From NCBI RefSeq assembly GCF_015240255.1, contig NZ_CP061205.1, forward strand, positions 248,001 through 312,000: a stretch of DNA of 64,000 nt, given 5' to 3'. A program made the position numbers and the translations under genes. The DNA is from Kordiimonas pumila. GTDB taxonomy: Bacteria; Pseudomonadota; Alphaproteobacteria; Sphingomonadales; Kordiimonadaceae. Under the pieces are notes generated by a model that saw nothing but the letters and a program-made list of their open reading frames with translations, ran no database searches and was not told the origin of the DNA. How positions within the stretch are numbered: the first letter of the stretch is position 1; each line of letters starts with the position of its first letter. Positions 1 through 8,315 of this stretch are shown piece by piece.

Positions 1-147
1 CCCCTCTTCCTTGAGCCGTTGCAGCCGCCGCCAACAAGGGGACTGCGAGAGACCCACTTTTTCCGAAAGCTCAATACTCGAGAGAGAGCAATCTTTTTGC
101 ATCTCGCCGAGTATCTTTAGGTCAAATTTTGAAAACTCTTCCTTCAT
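1..147 (-). CDS. Lrp/AsnC-family transcriptional regulator, N-terminal part
   Basis: The minus strand is open from an ATG at 147 to the window edge and gives 49 residues. They match the N-terminal winged-helix DNA-binding domain of Lrp/AsnC regulators: a helix with FDLKILGEMQKD, then SSIELSEKVGLSQSPCWRRL, where the second and recognition helices sit. Family members bind DNA as dimers or octamers and respond to amino acids through a C-terminal RAM domain, which lies outside the window. The ligand cannot be told from this part. A degraded asparaginase relic lies upstream on the same strand. Confidence 0.85.
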   Translation of the reverse strand, partial: MKEEFSKFDLKILGEMQKDCSLSSIELSEKVGLSQSPCWRRLQRLKEEG

Positions 148-386
148 AAGGAATACTATATGCAGAGTTTTATCATTTTCAACATAATAGTTTCATCCTG
201 AATAATAGCGGCCTATTTACTGCAGAACGTCATAAGCCCTGCACCTGTCTCGAGCTGTTCTGTATGTCAGTCCCCCCGGCCTGAACCGGGCCTTAATTCC
301 GGTCCGGAGTCTGTTCACAGGGGCTGGGCTACGGCAGCGCAATACTTATTTCAATTTTGCTTCAGTAGCTGACGTTTGCGCATACT

Positions 387-950
387 TCAGAGTATCGTAT
401 GTAACCCCTCAAAAATCCCGGCAACCTCATCCAGATGTATCTCCGCTTGCAGTGCGAGGATCAGAAGAATTCTAGCCTTGTACGGCGGCAATTCCCCGGC
501 AAAAACCATTCCCAATTCCATTAGCCTCCTGCCACCCCTTCATAACTATAAAGAAGCACCGTCGGGCCCTGGCTGACCCTACTGCATACGATAACGATTA
601 CATCATTATCTATGACATGCCTGATCGCGCGATACATTTCAATGCCGACATTACCCGCCCCAATGCAGAAACAATAATCCCGCGCGCGCCCCTGAGAAAC
701 TCAATCCAGATCAGGTCTCCGCCAGCTCCGGCATGAATAGGGACAATGGGAACATGGGGAAGCTTGTCCTTATTGAGCGCTATATGTATTCCCGGGCGGG
801 CATTACCATTCAAAGCAGGAACTCCCTCGTCCAAATACCCCAGGACTCCTTGTTTATCAGCATCAAAACTTGCGACGTCTACCGTATGACGTTTCTTGAC
901 ATGCTGAGCGGAGAAGATAAACCGTTCATGACAACAGCAACCCCGGTCAA
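387..950 (-). pseudogene. L-asparaginase C-terminal relic, several frameshifts
   Basis: Joining three reading frames on the minus strand rebuilds about 185 residues of the C-terminal half of an L-asparaginase. The pieces run: GVAVVMN, then after a frameshift near 925 a KRHTVDVASF segment and LPHVPIVPIHAGAGGD, then after a second shift near 690 CIGAGNVGIEMYRAIRHV and VIVIVCSRVSQGPTV, then after a third shift near 540 LMELGMVFAGELPPYKARIL, ending at a TGA at 387-389. The order and spacing match the family (VVMND, KTHTT-DAF, YxGA, GxGN, TSRxxxG, AGxLxPxKAR). The N-terminal half with the catalytic Thr is absent. At least three frame changes make it non-functional. It stands next to an Lrp/AsnC regulator and IS remnants, so it is probably gene decay. 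Confidence 0.75.
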
Positions 951-1287
951 TATTGGAGTATGCAGGAAAGATTGGCCCTCAGGATGCGAAATTGCTAGTC
1001 GTAAGTATCTTCCCTGCACTTCTGAAAACTTTGCGACAAACTTCTCCTTATCCATGTAATCTGAGATCTGCCTATCTGTAAGTGTTTTTGCATTATAAAA
1101 ATCTGGCTTATCGCAACACTCAATACAAACCTTAGCTAAGTTACTGTTCTTCAGTACCCCCTTATCTTGTGACAGGTGGAGGGCCAGTACATCTATGGCG
1201 CGTCTTTCACCAAGGTCAATTTGTATCCATGATGCCGCATTCATACACATCGACATAGCCGGCCCAGAGGCCTTATAATACCGAGAC
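951..1287 (-). pseudogene. F5/8 type C (discoidin-like) domain fragment joined to the asparaginase relic
   Basis: The minus strand encodes about 110 residues with WIQIDLGERRAIDVLALHLS at its start, a VCIECCDKPDF strand and GRYLRLAISHPEGQSFLHT towards its end. This is the usual pattern of a carbohydrate-binding F5/8 type C domain (WxQIDLG, then YxRLxL, then FLHLAEV). The frame runs without interruption into the asparaginase relic near 950, and it stays open upstream to about the IS481 end at 1288 without a convincing start. Known asparaginases do not carry this domain at this point, so the join is probably a deletion or rearrangement junction. The assignment rests on motif pattern only. Confidence 0.5.
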
Positions 1288-1804
1288 TGTAGGAATGTAG
1301 GAGCTCGTGGGACACTTCGTGTAAATTGATTTGCATGGAGGATGGATCATGAATGCAGAGGAAAAAGAAATACGCCGCAAGCTCCGTGTCATAGAACGGG
1401 CTCAAGATTTAGGTATCGCCGCAAAGGCATATCGCTATTTTGGGATACCAAAATCAACATATTATCGCTGGAGAAAGCGGTATCTGGAACAAGGGGAAAA
1501 GGCGCTGATCAACCGGAAGCCACTTCCGAACTCTCACCCCAACAAGACACCCGATGAAATCGTTGAGAAAATCCTTTATCTCCACAAAAAGTATCATCTC
1601 GGCCCCATGAGGATCATGTGGTATATGGCGCGCTATCATCAGCTAAAAGTCTCGGATGCAACCATATCTCGTGTGCTAAAGCGACACGGTGTCAATCGAT
1701 TACCGAACAATGTGGGGCACAGGAAGGTCCATACCAAACGATATCAGAAACGGGTGTCGGGCCACCACATTCAGATGGATGTTAAGTTTCTGGTATTCAA
1801 AGGG
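1288..1804 (+). mobile_element. IS481-family insertion sequence, left part only
   Basis: A likely left end starts with TGTAGGAATG at 1288 and is followed by a non-coding leader and a transposase start with an excellent Shine-Dalgarno sequence (GGAGG). The transposase frame is cut after about 152 codons, exactly where the left end of an IS3-type element begins at 1805. The right half of the IS481 element is not seen anywhere downstream in the window, so the composite lost it in later deletions. Confidence 0.65.
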
Positions 1805-1807
1805 TGA
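1349..1807 (+). pseudogene. IS481-family transposase, N-terminal fragment
   Basis: The 152-residue product starts MNAEEKEIRRKLRVIERAQD and carries the helix-turn-helix region typical of IS481 transposases (AAKAYRYFGIPKSTYYRWRK, then a second HTH with LKVSDATISRVLKRHG). The reading stops just at QMDVKFL, where the first catalytic Asp of the DDE domain sits, so the rest of the catalytic core is missing and the product cannot transpose. The stop codon TGA at 1805-1807 belongs to the inserted IS3-type end. The start at 1349 is preferred to an upstream ATG at 1331 because GGAGG lies just before it. Confidence 0.8.
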
Positions 1808-2245
1808 CCCAGCCCCGTTAAAGTGGTCCATTGTTTGAGTTTGGATTTTGACTTATTCCACCCACGAATAAGGAGAAATCGAATGGGTAAACAACGACGC
1901 TATACAGCGGAACAGATCATCAACAAGCTGCGTGAAGCCGAGGTTCTGATCAGTCAGGGCAAGACCATAGGCGAAGCAGCACGCCAGCTTGGTGTTGCAG
2001 AACAAACCTACTATCGCTGGCGTAGTGAATATGGTGGTATGAAGATGGATCAGGCCCGCCGCCTTAAAGATCTGGAGAAAGAAAATGTCCGGCTTAAGAA
2101 GGCTGTCGCGGAACTAACGCTGGACAAGCTCATTCTCAAAGAAGCCGCAGAGGGGCCTTTACGCTACGCTCCAGCCGCCACAGCAGGACGGCAAATGGAG
2201 TCAAAATCTAACTTAACGATTGGACTACCTAATGGGGGCAGGTCA
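1805..2245 (+). mobile_element. IS3-family (IS407-like) element with internal deletion
   Basis: The left end reads TGACCCAGCCCCGTTAAAGT and the right end at about 2221-2245 is its imperfect inverted copy (TGGACTACC ... GGGGGCAGGTCA). Between them lie OrfA and only the last few codons of what must have been OrfB. About 440 bp remain of a family that is usually around 1.2-1.3 kb, so nearly all of orfB is deleted. Both termini survive, so the remnant could in principle still be moved by an active relative elsewhere in the genome. Confidence 0.7.
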
Positions 2246-2257
2246 TTCGAGCCTTAA
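1883..2257 (+). pseudogene. IS3-family OrfA (transposase subunit) with aberrant tail
   Basis: The first about 88 residues are a standard IS3 OrfA: an HTH (RYTAEQIINKLREAEVLI, AARQLGVAEQTYYRWRSEYG) followed by a leucine-zipper-like coiled coil (RRLKDLEKENVRLKKAVAEL) ending TLDKLILKEAAEG. The residues after EAAEG come from the far end of the element after the internal deletion and are unrelated to OrfA. OrfB, made by programmed frameshifting in intact elements, is missing. An upstream in-frame ATG at 1823 exists but 1883 follows an AAGGAG-like site and gives the family N-terminus. Confidence 0.75.
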
Positions 2258-2338
2258 AGGTCTACCCGATTATACCCGATACACTACCAATATATCCAAT
2301 TCTCCCTGACTGCGCTTTGCAAGACACCTAGCCTCCAG

Positions 2339-2950
2339 TCAGCGTGCCCAAGGTGTGCCCATCGGCTCATCGCCGTATATATCATCCGGATACCGGTGCC
2401 AGTCGGCCTCATGTTCCATGCCCAACCATTTCTCCACCTCTGGGAAACAGATCGGGGATGGCAGGATATTTTGCACAAAAGACTTAGCAACCTTCGGTAA
2501 GGTAATGAAGGATGTATAAAGTTCCCATACCAACTTCCTATAACCCACAACAGCCTCCACATACATAAGAGACGGGAACTCATCGTCTTCTCTGCCAGAT
2601 TCGCCGTAACCCAACTCATATATCTGAAGCAATACCTCTGTAGTGTTCAGTTTTCTCACCCATATACAGTCATAGACTCCTAGGCGATCCACCTCCAAAT
2701 ACGCTTCATGTGCATCAGAAATCAATGCCTTCAAGAATAGCTCGTACCCACCAATATTGTCTGTTAGTTCCTCACTTGATTCCACTATTCTGCCTTGCGT
2801 CCCAGCAACAAACATCACTGCGTAATCGGCATCTTTCTTTTCCGCACTCAACCTTATCTCAATGTTTGTTTTTGGCACACTTCCCATATCAGGCAGCGGC
2901 ATATTGGTTGGTGGGTTGGCGTCACTGCGTATCCGCATAGGTTTATACAT
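2339..2950 (-). CDS. Hypothetical protein in the integrase operon
   Basis: The product has 203 residues with no signal peptide, no membrane segment and no domain I recognise. It is acidic in the middle (ESGREDDEFPSLMYVEAVVG) and rich in aromatic residues towards the end. Its ATG at 2950 overlaps the last codons of the integrase by 8 bp and is preceded by AGAAGG, so the two genes are very likely translated from one mRNA. As part of an integrated element it may be cargo such as an immunity or defence protein, but nothing in the sequence shows this. Confidence 0.6.
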   Translation of the reverse strand: MYKPMRIRSDANPPTNMPLPDMGSVPKTNIEIRLSAEKKDADYAVMFVAGTQGRIVESSEELTDNIGGYELFLKALISDAHEAYLEVDRLGVYDCIWVRKLNTTEVLLQIYELGYGESGREDDEFPSLMYVEAVVGYRKLVWELYTSFITLPKVAKSFVQNILPSPICFPEVEKWLGMEHEADWHRYPDDIYGDEPMGTPWAR

Positions 2951-4154
2951 AACAGCCTTCTGTTATCTGACTATCTGCCTGAAGTGGCGTTTTAAACCGG
3001 GAAGACAACAGACGCTCAAAAGCAGACCCATCCTGACGTGTCAGGTTCGGCACATAGCGTGAGTATACCCTGAACAACATCTCGGTTGTTGTATGACCCA
3101 TTTGCCGGGCGATCCACTCGGGGCTTTCCCCTGACGCCAACCATAAGGTGGCGGCAGTATGGCGGGTTTGGTAAGGGCGTCTTGGTTCTAGCTTTTGGCG
3201 CTCTAGAAGAGGGTACCAAATTCTTCTTACAAAATTACGGTTGGCAATAGGCTTGTTAGAACTTGGCGAACAGAAAACATAATCACCCCGACCACCGGTT
3301 CGTGTTTTCTGGGCCTTTAAAGCCTCATAGACCAGAGAAGCCATTTCAATATCCCGCACGGAACCGTCTGTTTTAGTAGGCACCTGCCGCCCCTGAACCC
3401 AGGCTTCCCGCACCAGTATCTGGCGGCGATCAAAATCCACATATTTCCATTTAAGGCCATCAATCTCGCTGGTGCGCATGCCCGTGAAAAATCGAGTAGT
3501 CAGGTAGGGTTTATAATCTGCCCTCACAGACCGAATAAGCTTTTTCACTTCACCAAGGGAAAACGGTTGAACCTGAGTGCGCCCTTCCTTCAAGGATTTG
3601 ATATGTTGCCATGGGCTCATAAAGCCATAGCGGTCAGCCGCCTCATTTAAAATCATCCTGAGCGGCGTCATAATATGATTGATACGAGACGGTGACATAG
3701 TCACATTACCCCCTTTGCCAGGCTGCTTACTAAGATACAGGCGAAATTCGAGAATATCCGGCTTAGCAACGTCTGTCAGAGCCTTACCCCCGAAATGGGG
3801 CAAAATATATTTATCAAGACTGATCCGCACCGTGTCACGGTAACTCACACGCCACTCAACCTGCTTCTCCATAAACCAAATCTCGGTAAAGTCGCTAAAA
3901 CACATTTGCAAAGACTGAGGGGAAAAAGCGATATTATTCGTGCTGTTAAAACGCGCCATTTGAGAGCCACCTGGAAAGCAAGTTTCATAATCAAATAAAC
4001 CAGCTAAAATATCCTTTTCAATTTTCTGAACTCTTTTTGCACACAGACTACGATTCTTGTCTGTCGCAGTCATATGAGCAGATTCACGGAATCGCTGCCC
4101 CAGGTAGCGAAAATTATACTGCAATATGCCATTTCTTTCTGTGATGCTTCCCAT
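2943..4154 (-). CDS. Tyrosine recombinase (phage-type integrase)
   Basis: The 403-residue protein has the two-domain layout of phage and island integrases: an N-terminal core-binding SAM-like domain (about residues 90-190) and a C-terminal catalytic domain. Catalytic residues visible are Arg in FTGMRTSEI (about 226), the H-x-x-R type box written here as QTRHTAATL (about 330), His in QMGHTT (about 353) and the nucleophile Tyr in RVYSRY (about 363). The start at 4154 is preferred to 4184 because AAGGAG lies 8 nt before it. The gene reads away from tRNA-Arg(CCG), about 500 bp off, the usual geometry for an element integrated at a tRNA 3' end. A small XRE regulator is divergent from it. Confidence 0.9.
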   Translation of the reverse strand: MGSITERNGILQYNFRYLGQRFRESAHMTATDKNRSLCAKRVQKIEKDILAGLFDYETCFPGGSQMARFNSTNNIAFSPQSLQMCFSDFTEIWFMEKQVEWRVSYRDTVRISLDKYILPHFGGKALTDVAKPDILEFRLYLSKQPGKGGNVTMSPSRINHIMTPLRMILNEAADRYGFMSPWQHIKSLKEGRTQVQPFSLGEVKKLIRSVRADYKPYLTTRFFTGMRTSEIDGLKWKYVDFDRRQILVREAWVQGRQVPTKTDGSVRDIEMASLVYEALKAQKTRTGGRGDYVFCSPSSNKPIANRNFVRRIWYPLLERQKLEPRRPYQTRHTAATLWLASGESPEWIARQMGHTTTEMLFRVYSRYVPNLTRQDGSAFERLLSSRFKTPLQADSQITEGCYV

Positions 4155-4241
4155 CAATAAAACTCCTTCAAGTTTTTGTATCAATCATCTTCACTTGATG
4201 GCATGTTCTACGCTGGAAAAGTAACCATGCACGGAGCAAAG

Positions 4242-4310
4242 TGATCTTCAGAAGGTCATTATTGACATATTTTGTTCAAAATCAAGTACAAAATGATCTT
4301 CTAGAGATTA
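4242..4310. promoter_or_regulatory. Divergent int/xre control region with repeated operator-like sites
   Basis: The space between the divergent integrase and xre genes holds an imperfect palindrome TGATCTTCAGAAGGTCA at 4242-4258 and a related half-site ATGATCTTC near 4293-4301; a third similar word (ATCATCTTCACTTGAT) sits near 4187. A TTGACA at 4262-4267 is a fair -35 box for xre, with a poor -10 about 17-19 nt later. The repeated word suggests a binding site for the XRE protein, as in phage Cro/CI switches. Confidence 0.4.
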
Positions 4311-4322
4311 ATTTAGTCTATT

Positions 4323-4526
4323 ATGATTAAAATTAACCTGTCCCGCTTAATGGGAGAACGAAAATTAAAGATATCTGATGTAGCTCGTGATACAGGGATT
4401 AATAGAGGCACTATCACGCGTCTCTATCATGAAACCGCTGAACGAATTGAGCTAGAGGTCATCGAAACACTATGCCGATACCTTGAGTGCACCTTATCAG
4501 ATCTACTAGAAGTCATTGATGACTAA
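4323..4526 (+). CDS. Small Cro/CI-type XRE-family regulator
   Basis: The 67-residue product is almost entirely one helix-turn-helix domain of the HTH_26 type: LMGERKLKISDVARDTGINRGTITRLYHE followed by LEVIETLCRYLECTLSDLLEV. Such mini-regulators often control the integrase or excision genes of islands and prophages. It is divergent from the integrase and shares an intergenic region with repeated operator-like words, which supports a control role there. It lacks a sensor domain. The next feature is the tRNA that probably holds the attachment site. Confidence 0.8.
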   Translation: MIKINLSRLMGERKLKISDVARDTGINRGTITRLYHETAERIELEVIETLCRYLECTLSDLLEVIDD

Positions 4527-4652
4527 GGCTTTTACTTGATTTCCTTGGAGCCTTATGGGCACAAAGTGGGCACGTTTTGGACACACACTCACAATTTAGA
4601 GCACAAATGCGGCGCAGTTCGCCAGCTACTCATTGATTTTAATGGACAAAAA

Positions 4653-4729
<77 letters not shown>

Positions 4730-5167
4730 GTACCAAAATATGTGAAAGTGATATAAAGACTGGTTCACTTTCTTTAGCGGGCGCGACCATACCCACAAAC
4801 CATTTCCCGCGCAACGATAAAGTAAGTGCGCAAGATTAATCATTATTGTTCAATGCCGATAGCTTCCACATGTAAAAGCTATGCTTACAGAACCTTCGTA
4901 TTATAAACAACACTCATACCTGAAGCGAGACCTATGTATTTTACCCCCTCCACAAGGCTATGTAAAACACTTCCCATCGTATATTTAGTGTAGAGCCTCA
5001 ATAAAGGGTTTGAAAAAACGGGCTGTTTCCGTAAAAAGACATCACGCTACTATTCTGTGGAGTTGTGGTTCATTTAATTTGTTAACAATTATATTTTTCT
5101 TCAACATTCCTGCTACAACCCCCATTGTACCGAACACTTACTAATAGCTGGTTTAAAAGAGACACCC
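4730..5167. other. Intergenic region upstream of the RND pump
   Basis: This 440-bp stretch has no coding frame that looks real. It must hold the tRNA-Arg promoter at its left end (minus strand) and the promoter of the RND operon at its right end. It is AT-rich from about 5080 to 5105. I see no clear regulator operator and no regulator gene beside the pump. Confidence 0.5.
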
Positions 5168-8100
5168 ATGCGCCTGACACGACAAAGCCTCAATAATCCT
5201 GCCGCCGTTATCATTATAACGGCTCTTGTCCTGTTGCTTGGCATCATTTCCATGATCAACATGCCAGCCCAGCTTTTACCGCCCATTCAAAAGCCGGTCA
5301 TCACAATTATAAACTCATGGCCCGGTGCATCACCCGCAGAAATGGAATCAGAAATCACCGTACGGGTGGAGGAAGTGCTGCAAGGCACCCCCGGCATGAC
5401 AGACATGATGTCTTTCAATATGGCGAATGTCAGCTACATGCCGCTTGAGTTTTCTATTGAAACCAACATGACAACCGCGCTTATTGAGGTGATCAGTAGG
5501 CTTAACCGCCTGCGGCCATTGCCCTCAAGCGCTGATAAACCGCAAATTGTTATGGGTGAATGGGGCGATGCAAACGATACACTGATTGATTATTATATTC
5601 AACTGCTCCCGGGGCATGAAGAGAGTTACGGTGAAAACCAGCGCTATCTTGAAGATATTATCTTGCCTGAACTGCAGTCGCTTTACGGCGTAGCCCGCAT
5701 TGAGTTTGACAGTAAAAATGGGAATGGCGGTGACCAGCTACAGATAATTTTTGACCCATACCGAGCTGCAGAACTGGGTATAGATATTGCCAAAGTTCCA
5801 GCGCGGGTTGGTAACTCGGCTGATATATCAAGCGGCTTTGTTGATGTGGGGCGCCGCCAATACACCGTTCGCCTTGAAGGCCGGTATGATGCTGATGAAC
5901 TGGAAGGGCTAATCCTTGAATGGCGAGACGGCACCCCGATTAAACTGGGTGATGTTGCCCGTGTAGAGGTGGGGCCGGGCCGGGCCGACGGCTTTATATA
6001 CCAAAACGGCAACCCCAGCTTTCGCATGAGTATTGCCAAATCCAACGATGCCAACGTTCTTGAGGCGCTAGACGGCGTGAAAGCCAAAATGGAAGCCCTG
6101 AATGCCGGGCCTTTTGCTCAACGCGGCCTAAAAGCACAATATTCATTTGATCCCGCCGTTTATATTAACCGCTCGATTAACCTGCTTGGCAGCAACATGG
6201 TTATCGGTATGCTGCTGGCGATCGGTGTGCTGTGGTTATTCCTGCGGCAATGGCGCGCCACCATGCTTATCGCACTTGCTATCCCCGTTTCGCTACTTGC
6301 CACCTTTGTTATCCTGTCACTTACAGGCCGGTCATTGAATGTTATTTCCCTTGCCGGCCTTGCTTTTGCAAGTGGTATGGTGCTCGATGCGGCTATTGTT
6401 GTGCTGGAAAATATTGTCCGCCTCAGGGAACGCGGTGACGACCCTATGGAATCGAGCGATAATGGTGCATCTCAGGTTTGGGGGGCGCTTCTTGCTTCCA
6501 CCGCCACAACAGTTGCCATCTTTATCCCCATTATGTTTTTAAAAGATGCCGAAGGCCAGATGTTTGCCGATCTGGCGCTCACCATTGCCATAGGCGTTTG
6601 TGTTTCTCTTGTTGTTGCCGTTACCATTTTGCCAACCACGGCTTTATATTGGATGCGTAACCTGCCTGCAGCACCGCAAGGCATTACTATATGGGAAAAA
6701 CTTGCTGATTTTCTTATGCTGCTCACCAATACAACCGTAAAGCGCCTTACATGGGTTGGGGGGCTAATTACCGTTTCGCTTTTTGTTACATGGCTTTTAT
6801 GGCCGCAAAGTAACTATTTGCCGCCGGTAAAACGCGACACAATTGACAGCTTTTTGTTTTTCCCACCCGGAAATAATATAGAAACCGCTGACACAGAAAT
6901 TGCCAAGGTTATTGATAGTCGTCTGCAGCCTTATCTGAAGGGTGAAAAAGAACCAAAAATAAGTGACTATTTTTTCTTTTCCTTCCCCGGTGCGGTTGGC
7001 GGCTGGCTTGCTATCAATAGTGCAAATGAAGCAGACCTCGACCAATTGCAAAGCATTACGCAAACAGAGATTATCTCCGGCATTCCAGATATGTTTGGGT
7101 TTACTTTCCGTCGCAGTCTGTTTGGCGGGTTTGACGACACCAACAGTGTTGAAATGCAGATTACATCGACAGACCTGAGCGCTGTAAAACAGGCAGCAAA
7201 AGCTGCGATGGGCTTAATCATGAGCAAAATTCCAGGCTCAAGCGCTAACCCGCAGCCTGACCCCTTTACAGAAGCAAGCGAACTGAGGTTTGAACCAAAT
7301 GATGTACGCTTGGCAGAAGTAGGCTGGACCCGGCAAGACCTTGCTGCTGTGGTTATGGAGCTAGGCCAAGGGGCGTGGCTTGGCGAATATTTTGACGGCC
7401 AGAAACGGCTTGATATTTACCTGAAATCTGAGCGTTTTGAAACGCCAGAACAAATGGCAGACATTCCGCTGCAAACGCCATACGGCGGGCGTGTGCCTCT
7501 CGGTGAACTGGCCACAATATCAACAACCCTAACGCCTAACATAATTGCACGGATCAACCGTGTGCGTGGCTATAGCATTTCTGTTAACCCACCGACAGAT
7601 ATGTCACTGGAAGAGCTGGTGAGCACCCTTAAGGAAACCATAGAGCCTGACCTGCGTGCCATGCTGCCAGAAGGTAGCCTGATTCATTATGCCGGCAGCG
7701 CAGAGGATTTGGCGCGGGCAATTAGCACACTGGGCATGAACTTCCTGATGGCATTTCTTTTACTTGTGCTCATTATGGCTGGCCTGTTCAAGTCATTGAA
7801 AGACTCGCTTCTTGTCGTTATTTCAATCCCGCTGGCGTCCGTGGGGGGCGTGCTTGCAATCACTATTGTTAATATGATCAAGTTTCAGCCTCTGGATCTC
7901 TTAGGCATGATTGGCTTTATCATTTTGCTTGGCCTTGTGGTGAATAATGCCATCCTGCTGGTGGCACAAACACGCAAAGCCGAAAGCCGCGGCATGAACC
8001 TTGAGGATGCAGTCAGGCAATCACTACGCTTGCGACTACGCCCCATTTTCATGAGCACACTTACAAGCCTGTTTGGTATGTTGCCGCTGCTTATTTTTCC

Positions 8101-8296
8101 CGGCGCAGGTAGTGAGATATACCGTGGTATGGCTGCTGCAATTGTCGGCGGCATGAGTGTGTCTACCATATTCACCCTAATTATGCTGCCAAGCCTGTTG
8201 CAGCTATGCGGGAGCAGTAAACCTGCAAAACCAAACAGCGCCATAACGCCCTCGTCAAATATGCACCGTGATATACCCCAAAATGCTGCTGAATAA
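5168..8296 (+). CDS. RND efflux transporter permease (HAE1/AcrB-like)
   Basis: The 1042-residue protein has the AcrB-type plan: one N-terminal transmembrane helix, a large periplasmic loop, helices 2-6, a second helix 7 and loop, and helices 8-12. It starts RQSLNNPAAVIIITALVLLLG and carries the WPGASPAEMESEIT signature. It would form an inner-membrane trimer that exports drugs or lipophilic compounds using the proton gradient. In helix 4 the usual Asp pair is D407-A408 (MVLDAAIVVLEN), and in helix 10 the position of AcrB Lys940 is Asn926 (VVNNAILLV), so the proton relay differs from AcrB. It is followed 20 bp later by its adaptor; no outer-membrane TolC-type gene is in the window. Substrate unknown. 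Confidence 0.92.
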   Translation: MRLTRQSLNNPAAVIIITALVLLLGIISMINMPAQLLPPIQKPVITIINSWPGASPAEMESEITVRVEEVLQGTPGMTDMMSFNMANVSYMPLEFSIETNMTTALIEVISRLNRLRPLPSSADKPQIVMGEWGDANDTLIDYYIQLLPGHEESYGENQRYLEDIILPELQSLYGVARIEFDSKNGNGGDQLQIIFDPYRAAELGIDIAKVPARVGNSADISSGFVDVGRRQYTVRLEGRYDADELEGLILEWRDGTPIKLGDVARVEVGPGRADGFIYQNGNPSFRMSIAKSNDANVLEALDGVKAKMEALNAGPFAQRGLKAQYSFDPAVYINRSINLLGSNMVIGMLLAIGVLWLFLRQWRATMLIALAIPVSLLATFVILSLTGRSLNVISLAGLAFASGMVLDAAIVVLENIVRLRERGDDPMESSDNGASQVWGALLASTATTVAIFIPIMFLKDAEGQMFADLALTIAIGVCVSLVVAVTILPTTALYWMRNLPAAPQGITIWEKLADFLMLLTNTTVKRLTWVGGLITVSLFVTWLLWPQSNYLPPVKRDTIDSFLFFPPGNNIETADTEIAKVIDSRLQPYLKGEKEPKISDYFFFSFPGAVGGWLAINSANEADLDQLQSITQTEIISGIPDMFGFTFRRSLFGGFDDTNSVEMQITSTDLSAVKQAAKAAMGLIMSKIPGSSANPQPDPFTEASELRFEPNDVRLAEVGWTRQDLAAVVMELGQGAWLGEYFDGQKRLDIYLKSERFETPEQMADIPLQTPYGGRVPLGELATISTTLTPNIIARINRVRGYSISVNPPTDMSLEELVSTLKETIEPDLRAMLPEGSLIHYAGSAEDLARAISTLGMNFLMAFLLLVLIMAGLFKSLKDSLLVVISIPLASVGGVLAITIVNMIKFQPLDLLGMIGFIILLGLVVNNAILLVAQTRKAESRGMNLEDAVRQSLRLRLRPIFMSTLTSLFGMLPLLIFPGAGSEIYRGMAAAIVGGMSVSTIFTLIMLPSLLQLCGSSKPAKPNSAITPSSNMHRDIPQNAAE

Positions 8297-8315
8297 GCCT
8301 GAAAGAGTATCAACC

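Noticed and set aside
1-4650. Second attachment copy of the tRNA-Arg 3' end
   Set aside because: No repeat of the tRNA 3' sequence was found by eye; the other end must be outside the window or lost.
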